A stretch of 64,000 bases of DNA from NCBI RefSeq assembly GCF_018325905.1, contig NZ_AP021901.1, forward strand, positions 3,596,001-3,660,000, in the 5' to 3' direction. This DNA is from Pseudomonas sp. St316 (GTDB lineage Bacteria; Pseudomonadota; Gammaproteobacteria; Pseudomonadales; Pseudomonadaceae). Shown piece by piece: positions 19,703-30,393 of this stretch; positions within the stretch are counted from its first letter, which is position 1, and every line of letters starts with the position of its first letter. The notes below the pieces were generated by a model, which was not told the DNA's origin, ran no database searches, and saw only the letters and a list, made by a program, of their open reading frames with translations. Both the position numbers and the translations under genes were made by a program.

Positions 19703-21072
19703 GATGGGTTCAACTTTTCAAAAGGGTGTGGGCCTACGTCATCCAGTCCAGAGTCGAACAGATTGCAGATCGCATCCACGTTCAAGCGCCCGGCGGGCAG
19801 GATGCCGATAAACCGGCTCGACAGTTCGATCAATCCCTGGTCATGCAACACTTCCAGCGACGGCCAGACGGACGCGAAATGCTCGCGAAACACCAGGTCG
19901 AAGCGTGCCTCGATGGCCAGGATATCCAGCTCCAGGTCACAGGACAGTTGCTCGGTCACGCTCGCCTTGACTTGATCCTGCGCTTCACAGCGCCAGCCGC
20001 GACACACCGGCAACTGCCCGGCGTCCAGCTGTTGGCAATATTGATTCAGATCGTCGGTGTTCTGTACGTACAGGTGCTCGATCTGCGTGATGGCCGACAG
20101 ACCGAAGCCCACGTGATCACAGCAACCGTGGCGGGTAAAACCCTGGCAATTGCGATGCAGGCGTCCATGCTCCTGGGCCACCGCCAGGTCATCGTCGGCC
20201 CTGACGAACTGACCCAGGCCGATGTAGTGATAACCGGCGCCAATCAGTTGCTCGCAGCAGATCCGGCGCATGGCGTCCTTGTCGGCCTGGCTGCAAAAGG
20301 CACCGGCCACCTCGGTATTCTTCGAGCGATAGCGATAAGGCGCGCGGGCATAGTCGAAAACGTGCAACCGGTCTGGTTCCAGTTCGATCAGCGTCGCCAG
20401 TTTCAGGGCGAAACTGCTGGGCGTCTGCCAAGCGTGGCCGTAGCCCAGGTCAATGTTGATGGAGCGAAAACCAAACGTGCGCGCCGCATCGATCAACGAA
20501 TGGATCGGTGCCGGGTTCTGGTAGCAATCGACCGACAGATCGCTGTCGACGCCAATATCCGGTACGCCGATGCTGACATGGGTGAAACCCTGGTCACGGA
20601 TCAGGCCCATGGTCGACCAATCCGTGTGGTGCAGGTCCACCTCGATGCTGTGGTCGCCAGCGTCATATTCATTGAAATCGAAGCGCTTGCGCAGGTCACT
20701 CATCAACGTCTGCAGATGAGCGATCACCGGTGTGCCACCGGTCAGGCAAAACTGTTCGACGCGCCGCCCTGCGCCCAAGTGGCAACCGACCAACCCCATC
20801 TCATACGTCAGGCGTTGCAGATAGCCCTCGATCTCGCCGCATCGGCAGTCGCTGGCCAGGGGCGAACACGACGCCAGCCGCAAGCGCGAAGGCAGGTGCA
20901 CCGCCAGGGACAAGGGACGGCGTTTCTGACGGCTGCTGCGTAACCCTCGCAGCAGGTCGAGCGAGCCGACGCCTGGGTGGAACCTACGCGTGCCGACCGG
21001 ACAATCGAAGTCAGCCACCACAGGGGCACGTCCCGGGGGGTGCTCACCAAGGGCATGGAACGGGTCGAACAT
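19699..21072 (-). CDS. Degenerate HemN-like paralogue lacking the radical SAM cluster motif
   Basis: A protein of 457 residues that aligns with HemN from end to end but has lost key residues. Where HemN has HIPFCQSLCYYCAC, this protein has HLPSRLRLASCSPLASDCRC, so the CxxxCxxC spacing is gone. The SAM-binding GGGTPT is TGGTPV, and SFGVQDF is SIGVPDI. Length, SIEVDLHHTD, the NCQGFTRHGCCDHVGFGLSAI block and the C-terminal part are retained, so it is not a decaying fragment. It is the first gene of an operon with hemN (four-base overlap) behind an Anr-type box. It may be a pseudoenzyme partner of HemN or a haem/porphyrin-binding protein; function unknown. Confidence 0.75.
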   Translation of the reverse strand: MFDPFHALGEHPPGRAPVVADFDCPVGTRRFHPGVGSLDLLRGLRSSRQKRRPLSLAVHLPSRLRLASCSPLASDCRCGEIEGYLQRLTYEMGLVGCHLGAGRRVEQFCLTGGTPVIAHLQTLMSDLRKRFDFNEYDAGDHSIEVDLHHTDWSTMGLIRDQGFTHVSIGVPDIGVDSDLSVDCYQNPAPIHSLIDAARTFGFRSINIDLGYGHAWQTPSSFALKLATLIELEPDRLHVFDYARAPYRYRSKNTEVAGAFCSQADKDAMRRICCEQLIGAGYHYIGLGQFVRADDDLAVAQEHGRLHRNCQGFTRHGCCDHVGFGLSAITQIEHLYVQNTDDLNQYCQQLDAGQLPVCRGWRCEAQDQVKASVTEQLSCDLELDILAIEARFDLVFREHFASVWPSLEVLHDQGLIELSSRFIGILPAGRLNVDAICNLFDSGLDDVGPHPFEKLNPS

Positions 21073-21128
21073 GACAATCTCCGAGTGGCTGTGCGAGAGC
21101 AGTTTGCGGGGTAACCCGCCGGGCCACC

Positions 21129-21142
21129 TTGACCTGTATCAA
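21129..21142. promoter_or_regulatory. Anr-type box upstream of the hemN-like/hemN operon
   Basis: TTGACCTGTATCAA matches TTGAY-N4-ATCAA with one deviation from perfect symmetry. It is centred about 63 bp before the start of the hemN-like gene, a position fitting a class II FNR-type activator with a short leader. It predicts low-oxygen induction of both hemN genes. Confidence 0.75.
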
Positions 21143-21167
21143 GCGCCTTGGAACCCGCCGCCAGCGC

Positions 21168-21611
21168 TTACCAGGTCACGTAGAACATGGCCTTGGCCAG
21201 CAGCACGATCGCGACCATGTGCAGGAACACGCTGGTATGGATGATGTGCACGTAGCGGGCATTCATGCGCCCGCGCCTGAACAGCCACATGGCCCAGAGG
21301 AAATGCCCCAGCACACTGCCCGCCAACAGGATCTTGAGGCCCAGCAGTAAGCCGAAGGATGACTGCAACGGCGACGACAGCAACGGCCAATAACGCAGCC
21401 AGACCATGCCAATGCCCGCGCCGAACAGCACCAGCAGTACCCACGGCATCAACTGCCGGGCGCGTTGGCTGATGCCTTGCTCCAGCAGCACCATGACCTT
21501 GGCGGGCAGTTGCTTGCCAATGCTCGCCAGGAACAGGACTTCGAAGAAAACCGTGCCGATGAACACCAGCGCGGCAAACAGGTGCAAGGTGAGAAACAGC
21601 GGATAACTCAT
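21168..21611 (-). CDS. Small CopD/HemJ-like four-helix integral membrane protein
   Basis: A protein of 147 residues made almost entirely of four membrane helices (about 3-30, 52-74, 82-108 and 117-145). Histidines lie inside or at the ends of helices: H10 in LTLHLFAALVF, H100 in LGHFLWAMWLF, and the cluster YVHIIHTSVFLHM. This pattern recalls CopD and HemJ-type membrane proteins that bind haem or copper, but no strict family motif is recognisable by eye. RBS GAGGAAG precedes the ATG. A perfect Anr box lies about 80 bp upstream and the gene sits next to the hemN operon, so a low-oxygen role in haem or copper handling is plausible. Function not established. Confidence 0.78.
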   Translation of the reverse strand: MSYPLFLTLHLFAALVFIGTVFFEVLFLASIGKQLPAKVMVLLEQGISQRARQLMPWVLLVLFGAGIGMVWLRYWPLLSSPLQSSFGLLLGLKILLAGSVLGHFLWAMWLFRRGRMNARYVHIIHTSVFLHMVAIVLLAKAMFYVTW

Positions 21612-21683
21612 GAGCTTCCTCGGTCGCCCTCTTTAGCGGGACGATGGTTTATTCGAGGTTATCGCGCCGCCCCTGAAGTGGGG

Positions 21684-21697
21684 TTGATGCCAATCAA
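21684..21697. promoter_or_regulatory. Anr/Dnr box upstream of the CopD-like membrane gene
   Basis: TTGATGCCAATCAA is a perfect TTGAT-N4-ATCAA palindrome centred about 79 bp before the start of the minus-strand membrane protein gene. Together with the boxes at 15278 and 21129 it shows that three adjacent transcription units share one low-oxygen regulator. Confidence 0.82.
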
Positions 21698-21726
21698 GGA
21701 AACCGCATGTCTGCCCCCCCCAAACC

Positions 21727-21818
21727 CTGTGGGAGCGAGCTTGCTCGCGATAGCGCCGGATCAGCGGCATCGATGTTGGCTGACGCACCACTATCGCGAG
21801 CAAGCTCGCTCCCACAAG
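21727..21818. repeat. REP doublet
   Basis: Inverted REP pair: CTGTGGGAGCGAGCTTGCTC at the left and GAGCAAGCTCGCTCCCACAA at the right, with the linker containing CATCGATGTTGGCTGAC. It is the same subtype as the units of the large array at about 28 kb and lies in the divergent intergenic region before the epimerase gene. Confidence 0.88.
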
Positions 21819-22020
21819 GGGACATCATTGAGCCTCAAAAGCGTCAATAGAACGTTACTCCTGCGCAATCCCTGCACAACCGCTGATCAGTTAGTCCAGC
21901 TTTTTGACACTTTCCCCGATATGCGGTCACAACTTTTGCGCTCCGCTGGGTCATAACACGAAGGCCGTCGATGGAATGTTGACGTCTACCTAGGTTTAAG
22001 CCTGATACGGAGATAAGCTC

Positions 22021-25000
22021 ATGATTTTCAACGTACAAAATTTTGGCGCCAAAGGAGATGGCATCACGGACGACACGGCAGCCATCCAAAGTGCGATTGA
22101 TGCGGCGGCCGCGGCCGGCGGTGGGCAGGTGTACATGCCAACCGGCACCTACATCGTTTCGGGGGGAGAGGAACCTTCCGATGGCTGCCTGATGCTCAAG
22201 AGCAATGTCTACCTGTACGGCGACGGCATGGGCGAGACCACGGTCAAGCTAGTCGACGGCTCGGACACCAAGATCACCGGGATCATCCGCTCGGCCTACG
22301 GCGAGGAAACCCACGATTTCGGCGTCAGCAACCTCACCATCGACGGCAACCGCGACAGCACCACCGGCAAGGTCGACGGCTGGTTCAACGGCTACATTCC
22401 AGGCGAAGAAGGCTACGACTCCAACGTCACCCTCGACAGCGTCGAGATCAAGGATTGCTCCGGGTACGGTTTCGACCCCCACGAGCAAACCGTCAACATG
22501 GTCATCAAGAACAGCGTGTCCCACGGCAACGGCCTGGACGGCTTCGTCGCCGACTTCCTCAGCGACAGCACCTTCGAAAACAACGTCGCCTACGACAACG
22601 ACCGCCACGGTTTCAACGTCGTCACCAGCACCCACGATTTCACCATGACCAATAACGTCGCCTACGACAACGGCGGCAATGGCATCGTGGTCCAGCGCGG
22701 CAGCGAGAACATCCCCTCGCCCAGCAACATCACCATCACCGGCGGCGAGGTCTATGGCAACGGCGCCGAAGGCGTGCTGGTCAAGCTCTCCAGCGAAGTG
22801 ACCGTCACTGGCATCGACATCCACGACAACGCCAGCGCCGGGATCCGTATCTACGGCAGCAACCACGTCGAAATCATCGACAACACCCTCAACAACAATT
22901 CCCTGGGCGGCGCCGTACCGGAAATCATCATCCAGTCCTACGACGACACCCAGGGCGTGTCCGGCAAATACTTCAACGGCAGCGATAACACCATCCAGGG
23001 CAACATCATCAGCGGCAGCAACCTGTCGACCTATGGTGTGGCAGAGCGCAACGAGGACGGCACTGACCGCAACGCCATCATCGCCAACACCATCAGCCAC
23101 ACGAGCAACGGCGCCACGCTGATCTATGGCGACGGCAGCTACGTCAGCGCTACGGTGCCCATGACCACCGTGCAAGGTACGGCGGGCAACGACACCCTGC
23201 TCGGCAGCGCCGCCAGCGAGATTTTCTACGGTGGTGCGGGCAACGACACCATCAATGGCGCGGCCGGCGGCGATATCCTGGTCGGTGGCGCGGGCATCGA
23301 CAAACTCACCGGAGGCACAGGTGCCGATACGTTCCGGTTCGTCGCGCAGTCGGACAGCTACCGCAACGCAACCACCAGTTTCGATGACACCATCACCGAC
23401 TTCGACGTCACCCAGGACAAGATCGACCTCGCTGGGCTCGGCTTCACCGGCCTGGGCAATGGCCGTGGCGGCACCCTGCAGGTCAGCTACAGCGCCAGCA
23501 ACAACCGCACCTACATCAAGGACTTCGACGCCGACGCCAGTGGCAACCGCTTCGAACTGATTCTGACGGGCAACCTGGCCAGCACCCTGACCGCCAGCAA
23601 TTTCATCTTCAATCGCGTGATCACCGGGACCAGCGGCAGCGACTCGCTGTTGGGTAGTGATGCGGCCGACACCCTGCTCGGCCTGGCGGGTAACGACAGC
23701 CTCAGCGGCGGCGCCGGCGACGACAAACTCGACGGTGGCGCCGGCATGGACACCCTCACCGGTGGCGCCGGGGCGGACACCTTTGTGTTCGCCAACCGCC
23801 TGGACAGCTACCGCAACTACAACACCGGCGGCGCCAACCTCGGCGACCTGATCACCGACTTCAACGTCAGCGCCGACAAGATCGACCTGTCGGCCATGGG
23901 CTTCACCGGCCTGGGGGATGGCAAGAACAACACCGTGTACCTGGTGCTCAACAGTGCCGGCACCAAGACCTACATCAAGTCCCTTGAAGCCGATGCCAAT
24001 GGCAACCGCTTCGAAGTGGCGCTGGACGGCAATTACCTCAACACCCTGACCAACGCCAACTTCGTCTTCGCCACTACCTCGCCGACCAACCATGCACCGG
24101 TACTGGCGACGCCGCTGCTCGATCAAAACGCGACCGAAAACACCCCGTTCAGCTACGTGGTGCCGGCCACCAGCTTCACCGATCCGGATAACGACAGCCT
24201 GAGCTACACCGCCAAGCTCGCCGATGGCAGCGCCCTGCCCAGTTGGCTGATCTTCGATGCCGCCACTCGCACCTTCAGTGGTACGCCACCGGACACCGCG
24301 TCGGGCACCTACGCCATCCAGGTCACCGCGAGTGACGGCAGCAACGCCACCGTCAGCGACAGCTTTACCCTTGCCGTGCAGGACGTCCCCACCGCCATTG
24401 TGATCAATGGCACGCCGAACAACGACACGCTGACCGGCACCGCGGCCAATGAGCAATTGTTCGGTGGCGCGGGCAACGACACCCTCAATGGCGGCGCCGG
24501 CAACGACATCCTGGTCGGCGGCACCGGGGTGGACAAGCTCACCGGTGGCACGGGAGCCGATGTCTTTCGCTACACCTCGAAACTCGACAGCTACCGCACC
24601 GGCTCCACCAGCGCCAGTGACCAGATCCTCGACTTCGACGTGGCCGCCGACAAGATCGATGTCTCGGCCCTTGGCTATACCGGCCTGGGTAACGGGCTCA
24701 ACGGCACCCTGCAGGTCACTTACAGTGCCTCGACCAACCGTACCTACCTCAAGGATCTGACGGTCGATGCCAACGGCAACCGGTTCGAGGTCTCGATGGC
24801 AGGCAACTTCGTGAGCAGCCTGACGGCCAGTCACTTTGTCTTCGCCGACCAGAACACCCCAACCAACGTGGCGCCGGTCGTGGCCACCCCACTGTTGGAC
24901 CAGAACGCCAGTGAAAGCACGCCGTTCAGTTACACCGTGGCCAGCAACAGCTTCACCGACGCCAACCAGGATGTGCTGACCTACACCGCGACCCTCGCCA

Positions 25001-27633
25001 ACGGCACTGCTCTGCCCACATGGCTGAGTTTCAATGCCACCAGCCTGACCTTCAGCGGCACCCCGACCAGCACGGCGGCAGGCAACTACGACGTGTTGGT
25101 CAAGGCCACCGATCCCTCGGGCGCCTCGGTCAGTGACAGCTTCGCCCTGGTGGTGGCCGATGCGCCCGCCAACACCATCACCGGCACCAACAATGCCGAA
25201 ACCCTCAACGGTACGACCGGCGCGGACCTGATCCTTGGCCTGGGCGGCAACGACACAATCAAGGCCGGCACCGGCGCGGACATCATCGACGGTGGTGCCG
25301 GACGCGATTCGCTGTACGGCGGCGACGGTGCCGACACCTTCCGCTACAGCAACCTGCTCGACAGCTACCGCGACTACGACACCGGGGGCGTCACGGCCAC
25401 AGACACGATCTATGACTTCACCGTCGGCGTCGACAAGATCAATGTCTCGGGGCTGGGCTTTCTCGGCCTCGGCGATGGCAGCAACGGCACGCTGTACATG
25501 ACCCTGAACGCGGCCGGCGACAAGACCTACATCAAGTCCGCCGAAGCCGATGCCGACGGCAACCGCTTTGAGATCGCGCTCAATGGCAACTACCTCAACA
25601 CCCTCACCGCCAGCGACTTCGTCTTCGGCGAACGCGTCCAGCAGGACATCCTCTACCTGCCGACGCTCGGCCAATCCAATGCGCGCCTGCTACGCATGAC
25701 CGAAGACGACGACCAGTCCGGTACCTCGATGCTGGTCAAAGACCTGGACCGCTACACCCCCTACGACGTGCGCAGCCAGTTCACCGATGCCGACGGCAAC
25801 GGCATCGACATCGCCGTGGGCGGCAGCACGGTCAACGGCCTCTCCACCCTCAGCGCCGAGGAACTCCAGCTGTGCTGGTGGCTGACCGACACCAACCAAC
25901 CTGGACCTGCACTGTTGCGAGCGGTGACGTTACTGCGCGACCAGCGCACCGAACTGCAGGCGATCGATAACGTCACCATGGGCATCATCTGGGGCCAGGG
26001 CGAGGAAGCCGCCCAGGAAATCGCCCGCGCCACCGACAAGGCGGCGGCAGCAGCGGCCTACAAGGCCGCGACCCTGAAGGTGTTCGACTACTTGCACGCC
26101 CAGTTCGGCAACTTCAGCGTGTACCTGATGGAAACCGGTCACTACGAGCAGGATGCGGCCCGGGCCCGGGGCTATTCGCAAGAGAAGATCGCATCCATCG
26201 TCGAGGGCGTCGGTTACGTCCGCGCCGCCCAGGAAGCCATCGCCGCCGAGCGCGCCGACGTCAAGCTGGCGGTGGACTACACCGACCTGCCCTTGCGCTA
26301 CGAAGTCGACCCGCTGGTGTACCCCGATGATGTCTGGCACCTGCACGAGGAGTCGGCGGAAATCGTCGGCCAACGCCTGGCGGACTATATTGCCGATGAC
26401 CTGGGCTTCCAGGGCAATCCCAACGACAACAACAGCGTGCAGGACATTTTCGACAACGCCCAGAACCAGGGCGGGATGATCTCCGGTACCGACCAGGCCG
26501 ACACCCTGGTAGGCAGCTCGGGCAACGACACCCTCAATGGCGACCTGGGCGCCGACACCATGAGCGGTGGCGACGGCAACGACATCTACGTGGTCGACAA
26601 TGCCTTCGACAGCGTGGTGGAAACCAACACCTCGGCTTCGCAGATCGATACGGTGCAGGCCTCGGTGAGTTGGACGCTGGGGCCCAATCTCGAGAACCTG
26701 GTGCTTACCGGTGTGTCGGAGATCGACGGAACAGGCAATGAGCGGCGCAATTTCATCACCGGCAACGCCGCCAATAACGTGCTCGACGGCGCCGCAGGGG
26801 CCGACAGCATGAGCGGTGGCGATGGCAGCGACACCTACTTTGTCGACAATGCCGACGACAGCGTGATCGAGACCAACAGCAACAAGGTGACCGGAGGGGT
26901 CGACAGCGTGCACAGCAGCCTGGCGGCCTACACCTTGGGCAACAACGTGGAAAACCTGTATGTCGATAGCACCGGCGCCGCCAATGGCACCGGCAACGCG
27001 CTGGACAATACGCTGTTCGCCGGTGCCGGCAACAATGTCCTGGATGGACGCGATGGCATTGACACGGCCAGCTTTGAGCGCGCCCTGTCCGGCGTGACCG
27101 TGAATCTCTCGACGTCGGCGCAACAGAACACCGTGGGGTCCGGGCTCGACACGTTGAAATTCATCGAAAACCTGAAGGGAAGCGCCTATGCCGACACACT
27201 GTCGGGAAACAGTGCCGCGAACGTCCTGGACGGCGGCGCGGGCAACGATACGTTGGTGGGTGGCTCGGGTGATGACCGGTTGATCGGCGGCGCAGGCACC
27301 GACAACCTCACCGGTGGCACGGGCGCCGACACCTACGCCTTTGGTGCGCTGTCGGACATGGGCGTCGGGGCCTTGCGCGATGTGATCAACGGCTTCAAGA
27401 GCACGGAGTTCGACAAGTTGGACCTCACCGGCCTGGACGCCAACCCGCAGACCGCCACGGTCGATCACTTCACGTTCATCGGCAGCAACGCCTTCGACCC
27501 CACCAATGCCACAGGCCAGCTGCGCTTTGCCGATGGCATTCTCTATGGCAGTACCAACGCCGACGCCACCCCCGAGTTCGAATTCGAACTGGTCGGCGTC
27601 AAGGAGCTGCACGCCAGCGACTTCACCGCCTGA
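22021..27633 (+). CDS. psmE: Secreted bifunctional mannuronan C5-epimerase / alginate O-acetylhydrolase, PsmE/AlgE type
   Basis: A giant Ca2+-dependent enzyme of 1870 residues. Residues 1-380 are an AlgE A-module (beta-helix). All four catalytic residues known from AlgE4 are at the same numbers: Y149, D152 and H154 (YGFDPHE), and R195. RTX-type R-modules (GGAGND repeats) follow at about 385-540, 545-690, 805-945 and 1060-1205. Two cadherin/PIG-like domains ([20 protein letters not shown] and its copy [20 protein letters not shown]) lie at about 695-800 and 950-1055. An SGNH acetylhydrolase domain follows with LGQSN (S1219), GQGEEAA and DVWH (D1437, H1440). RTX repeats fill 1485-1870. There is no N-terminal signal; secretion by the facing type I system is expected. 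GGAG lies eight bases before the ATG. The substrate is acetylated alginate. Confidence 0.9.
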   Translation: MIFNVQNFGAKGDGITDDTAAIQSAIDAAAAAGGGQVYMPTGTYIVSGGEEPSDGCLMLKSNVYLYGDGMGETTVKLVDGSDTKITGIIRSAYGEETHDFGVSNLTIDGNRDSTTGKVDGWFNGYIPGEEGYDSNVTLDSVEIKDCSGYGFDPHEQTVNMVIKNSVSHGNGLDGFVADFLSDSTFENNVAYDNDRHGFNVVTSTHDFTMTNNVAYDNGGNGIVVQRGSENIPSPSNITITGGEVYGNGAEGVLVKLSSEVTVTGIDIHDNASAGIRIYGSNHVEIIDNTLNNNSLGGAVPEIIIQSYDDTQGVSGKYFNGSDNTIQGNIISGSNLSTYGVAERNEDGTDRNAIIANTISHTSNGATLIYGDGSYVSATVPMTTVQGTAGNDTLLGSAASEIFYGGAGNDTINGAAGGDILVGGAGIDKLTGGTGADTFRFVAQSDSYRNATTSFDDTITDFDVTQDKIDLAGLGFTGLGNGRGGTLQVSYSASNNRTYIKDFDADASGNRFELILTGNLASTLTASNFIFNRVITGTSGSDSLLGSDAADTLLGLAGNDSLSGGAGDDKLDGGAGMDTLTGGAGADTFVFANRLDSYRNYNTGGANLGDLITDFNVSADKIDLSAMGFTGLGDGKNNTVYLVLNSAGTKTYIKSLEADANGNRFEVALDGNYLNTLTNANFVFATTSPTNHAPVLATPLLDQNATENTPFSYVVPATSFTDPDNDSLSYTAKLADGSALPSWLIFDAATRTFSGTPPDTASGTYAIQVTASDGSNATVSDSFTLAVQDVPTAIVINGTPNNDTLTGTAANEQLFGGAGNDTLNGGAGNDILVGGTGVDKLTGGTGADVFRYTSKLDSYRTGSTSASDQILDFDVAADKIDVSALGYTGLGNGLNGTLQVTYSASTNRTYLKDLTVDANGNRFEVSMAGNFVSSLTASHFVFADQNTPTNVAPVVATPLLDQNASESTPFSYTVASNSFTDANQDVLTYTATLANGTALPTWLSFNATSLTFSGTPTSTAAGNYDVLVKATDPSGASVSDSFALVVADAPANTITGTNNAETLNGTTGADLILGLGGNDTIKAGTGADIIDGGAGRDSLYGGDGADTFRYSNLLDSYRDYDTGGVTATDTIYDFTVGVDKINVSGLGFLGLGDGSNGTLYMTLNAAGDKTYIKSAEADADGNRFEIALNGNYLNTLTASDFVFGERVQQDILYLPTLGQSNARLLRMTEDDDQSGTSMLVKDLDRYTPYDVRSQFTDADGNGIDIAVGGSTVNGLSTLSAEELQLCWWLTDTNQPGPALLRAVTLLRDQRTELQAIDNVTMGIIWGQGEEAAQEIARATDKAAAAAAYKAATLKVFDYLHAQFGNFSVYLMETGHYEQDAARARGYSQEKIASIVEGVGYVRAAQEAIAAERADVKLAVDYTDLPLRYEVDPLVYPDDVWHLHEESAEIVGQRLADYIADDLGFQGNPNDNNSVQDIFDNAQNQGGMISGTDQADTLVGSSGNDTLNGDLGADTMSGGDGNDIYVVDNAFDSVVETNTSASQIDTVQASVSWTLGPNLENLVLTGVSEIDGTGNERRNFITGNAANNVLDGAAGADSMSGGDGSDTYFVDNADDSVIETNSNKVTGGVDSVHSSLAAYTLGNNVENLYVDSTGAANGTGNALDNTLFAGAGNNVLDGRDGIDTASFERALSGVTVNLSTSAQQNTVGSGLDTLKFIENLKGSAYADTLSGNSAANVLDGGAGNDTLVGGSGDDRLIGGAGTDNLTGGTGADTYAFGALSDMGVGALRDVINGFKSTEFDKLDLTGLDANPQTATVDHFTFIGSNAFDPTNATGQLRFADGILYGSTNADATPEFEFELVGVKELHASDFTA

Positions 27634-27645
27634 TTGCCCCCTGAA

Positions 27646-28972
27646 CAGGCTTGCCCGCAATAGCGGCGGCACATTCAGCAAGGAGGCTGACTGACCCACC
27701 GCTATCGCGAGCAAGCTCGCTCCCACAAGGGGACTGGCGGCGCCACAACAATCGAGGACCACCACAGATCAAACTGTGGGAGCGAGCTTGCTCGCGATGA
27801 CGGCAGAACATTCAACATTGATGTTGGCTGACCCACCGCCATCGCGAGCAGGCTCGCTCCCACAAAGGACTGGCGGCACCACAAAAATCGAGGACCACCA
27901 CAGATCAAACTGTGGGAGCTGAGCTTGCTCGCGATGACGGCAGAACATTCAATATTGATGTTGGCTGACCCACCGCATCGCGAGCAAGCTCGCTCCCACA
28001 AGGGACTGGCGGCACCACAAAATCGAGAGCAACCACAGATCAAACTGTGGGAGCTGAGCTTGCTCGCGATGACGGCAGAACATTCAACATTGATGTTGGC
28101 TGACCCACCGCCATCGCGAGCAGGCTCGCTCCCACAAGGGGACTGGCGGCACCACAAAATCGAGGACCACCACAGATCAATCTGTGGGAGCTGAGCTTGC
28201 TCGCGATGACGGCAGAACATTCAACATTGATGTTGGCTGACCCACCGCCATCGCGAGCAGGCTCGCTCCCACAAGGGGACTGGCGGCGCCACAACAATCG
28301 AGGACCACCACAGATCAAACTGTGGGCGCTGAGCTTGCTCGCGATGACGGCAGAACATTCAACATTGATGTTGGCTGACCCACCGCTATCGCGAGCAAGC
28401 TCGCTCCCACAAGGGGACTGGCGGCACCACAAAATCGAGAGCAACCACAGATCAAACTGTGGGAGCTGAGCTTGCTCGCGATGACGGCAGAACATTCAAC
28501 ATTGATGTTGGCTGACCCACCGCCATCGCGAGCAGGCTCGCTCCCACAAGGGGACTGGCGGCACCACAAAATCGAGGACCACCACAGATCAAACTGTGGG
28601 AGCTGAGCTTGCTCGCGATGACGGCAGAACATTCAATATTGATGTTGGCTGACCCACCGCCATCGCGAGCAGGCTCGCTCCCACAAGGGGACTGGCGGCA
28701 CCACAAAATCGAGGACCACCACAGATCAAACTGTGGGAGCTGAGCTTGCTCGCGATGACGGCAGAACATTCAATATTGATGTTGGCTGACCCACCGCCAT
28801 CGCGAGCAGGCTCGCTCCCACAAGGGGACTGGCGGCACCACAAAAATCGAGGGCCACCACAGATCAAACTGTGGGAGCTGAGCTTGCTCGCGATGACGGC
28901 AGAACATTCAACATTGATGTTGGCTGACACACCGCCATCGCGAGCAAGCTCGCTCCACAGGGGTCGTGCTGT
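27646..28972. repeat. Tandem array of about ten REP doublets, period 135-138 bp
   Basis: Nine near-identical units start at 27763, 27899, 28034, 28171, 28309, 28446, 28583, 28720 and 28858 (each start marks CACAGATCAAACTGTGGG or a one-base variant), and a divergent unit precedes them from 27646. Each unit holds an inverted REP pair, GTGGGAGCTGAGCTTGCTCG and GCGAGCAGGCTCGCTCCCAC, around a linker with CAACATTGATGTTGGCTGAC, and a spacer with ACTGGCGGCACCACAAAATC. No protein-coding gene is supported here. It separates the epimerase gene from the convergent secretion operon. Confidence 0.95.
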
Positions 28973-29037
28973 GCCAGAAAAATCCAGGAAAACCACAGGA
29001 CAGGTGCCATGCTTGAGCTTGGTCGCCGACCCATTTT

Positions 29038-30393
29038 TCAAAACAAACTCTGCACCTGCTCCAGCACCGCGCGGTTCATCTGGCCGGTGTGGGTGTGCAG
29101 GCTCACATAACTCTGCAGCATGTCGAGCTTGGTGTTGAGCAGGTCTCGACGGGCCTGGAACAGCCGCTGCTGCGCGTCAAGAATATCCACTGTGGAACGC
29201 ACACCGCCCTGGAAGCCTTTTTCCGTCGAGGCCAGTGCTCGCTGGTTGGACTCCACCGCCCGCTGCATCGCCTTGCTCTTGGTGAACCCGGCGACGACGC
29301 CCAGGTAATCGGCCTCGATATCCTCGGCCAGTTGCTGGCGTTGCACGTCGTAGTCGGACTGGGCGCCGGCCAGTTGCGCTTCGGCCTTGGCCACCGACGC
29401 CCGTACCGCCCCGCCGCGATACAACGGAATATCCAATTGCACGCCCACGTAGTAGCTGTCCTGGCGCGGGTCGAGTTCCTGGTATTGACGGGTTTCCCGA
29501 CGGGTCAACTGAGTGGTCAGCGACAAGCTTGGATAATGCCCGGCGCGCTGGCTGTCGGCCTGGGCTTCGGCCACTTTCACCGCCGCCAGCCGAGCGGCCA
29601 GCTCGGGGCTGGCTTCACGGGCAATGGTCGTCCAGTACGGCAAATCCTGCTCCGGCGGGATCGGACTGCCGGCGGCCAACTCTTCGCGCATCGGCAGGAT
29701 GTCATCGATGGCCACGCTGGCACGCCCGGACAAGGCCCGCAAAGCCGCCACCCGGCGTGCCTGGGCTTCAGCTTCCTGGGCTTGCACCAGGTCGAGCCGC
29801 GCCTGGGCTTCGTCGATATCGGTGATCGCGCCCTGTCCACCTTCATAAAGCTTTTTACTTTGAACGACCAAGCCTTGGATGGCGGCTTTTTGCTGGGTGA
29901 TCAACTTGATTTCGTTCTCGGCCCGGGCGACATCGAAATACCCCTTCGCCACCCGGTCATACAGGGTCTGGCCGGCCACATCGAACACCTGGCTGCCCAG
30001 TTGACCGCGCGCCTTACCCTCCTGATAAGCCGCCCAGCGTGCCTTGTCGTAGAGCGGCTGTTGCGCGGCCAGGGTCACGCTGTTCGCCTGGTAATCATTG
30101 CTGTTGACGTAGGTTCTGTCGTCACCGCCGTCGGTCCGCCCACCGTAGCCGTAGCGCGAGGTCAGCGACACTTGCGGGTAAAGGCCGCCACGCCCGATGT
30201 CTTCTTCATGCCGCGAAGCTTCAAAGGCGTGGGCTGCCGACTGCACGGTCGGATCGTTGAGGCGCGAGGCATCGTAGGCGGCGGTCAGGCTCAGCCCCCC
30301 CTCAGCGGCCCACACCGGATTGAGCACCGCCCACCCCGCACACAGGCCCAGCAAGACACGCAAACGGTATCGGCAACGGTCGACCATGCTCAT
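29038..30393 (-). CDS. TolC-family outer membrane protein of a type I secretion system (EexF/AprF-like)
   Basis: An exported outer-membrane channel of 451 residues. The signal peptide (about 1-29) ends in NPVWAAEG. It then shows the two-fold TolC pattern of long helices: LNDPTVQSAAHAFEASRHEEDIGRG repeated in sense by SPELAARLAAVKVAEAQADSQRAG, each followed by beta-strand segments (YPQVSLTSRYG and YPSLSLTTQLT). The C-terminus is NTKLDMLQSYVSLHTHTGQM. ATGA overlap couples it to the HlyD gene. Position beside an RTX epimerase matches Azotobacter EexDEF, which exports AlgE epimerases, so export of the neighbouring enzyme is the likely job. Confidence 0.88.
   Translation of the reverse strand: MSMVDRCRYRLRVLLGLCAGWAVLNPVWAAEGGLSLTAAYDASRLNDPTVQSAAHAFEASRHEEDIGRGGLYPQVSLTSRYGYGGRTDGGDDRTYVNSNDYQANSVTLAAQQPLYDKARWAAYQEGKARGQLGSQVFDVAGQTLYDRVAKGYFDVARAENEIKLITQQKAAIQGLVVQSKKLYEGGQGAITDIDEAQARLDLVQAQEAEAQARRVAALRALSGRASVAIDDILPMREELAAGSPIPPEQDLPYWTTIAREASPELAARLAAVKVAEAQADSQRAGHYPSLSLTTQLTRRETRQYQELDPRQDSYYVGVQLDIPLYRGGAVRASVAKAEAQLAGAQSDYDVQRQQLAEDIEADYLGVVAGFTKSKAMQRAVESNQRALASTEKGFQGGVRSTVDILDAQQRLFQARRDLLNTKLDMLQSYVSLHTHTGQMNRAVLEQVQSLF

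Noticed and set aside
22249..25674. Open frame of 1141 codons on the minus strand opposite the epimerase gene
   Set aside because: It is an antisense shadow of repetitive GC-rich RTX coding sequence; it has low-complexity Val/Ala/Gly content, no family motif, and the plus strand is clearly coding.
27702..28769. Several frames of 90-172 codons with repeats such as MFCRHREQAQLPQ
   Set aside because: These are translations of the REP array itself; the same peptide recurs with the repeat period and no RBS is consistent.
27646..28972. CRISPR array
   Set aside because: The period is 135-138 bp and the entire unit is repeated with inverted REP arms; there are no short repeats with unique spacers and no cas genes.
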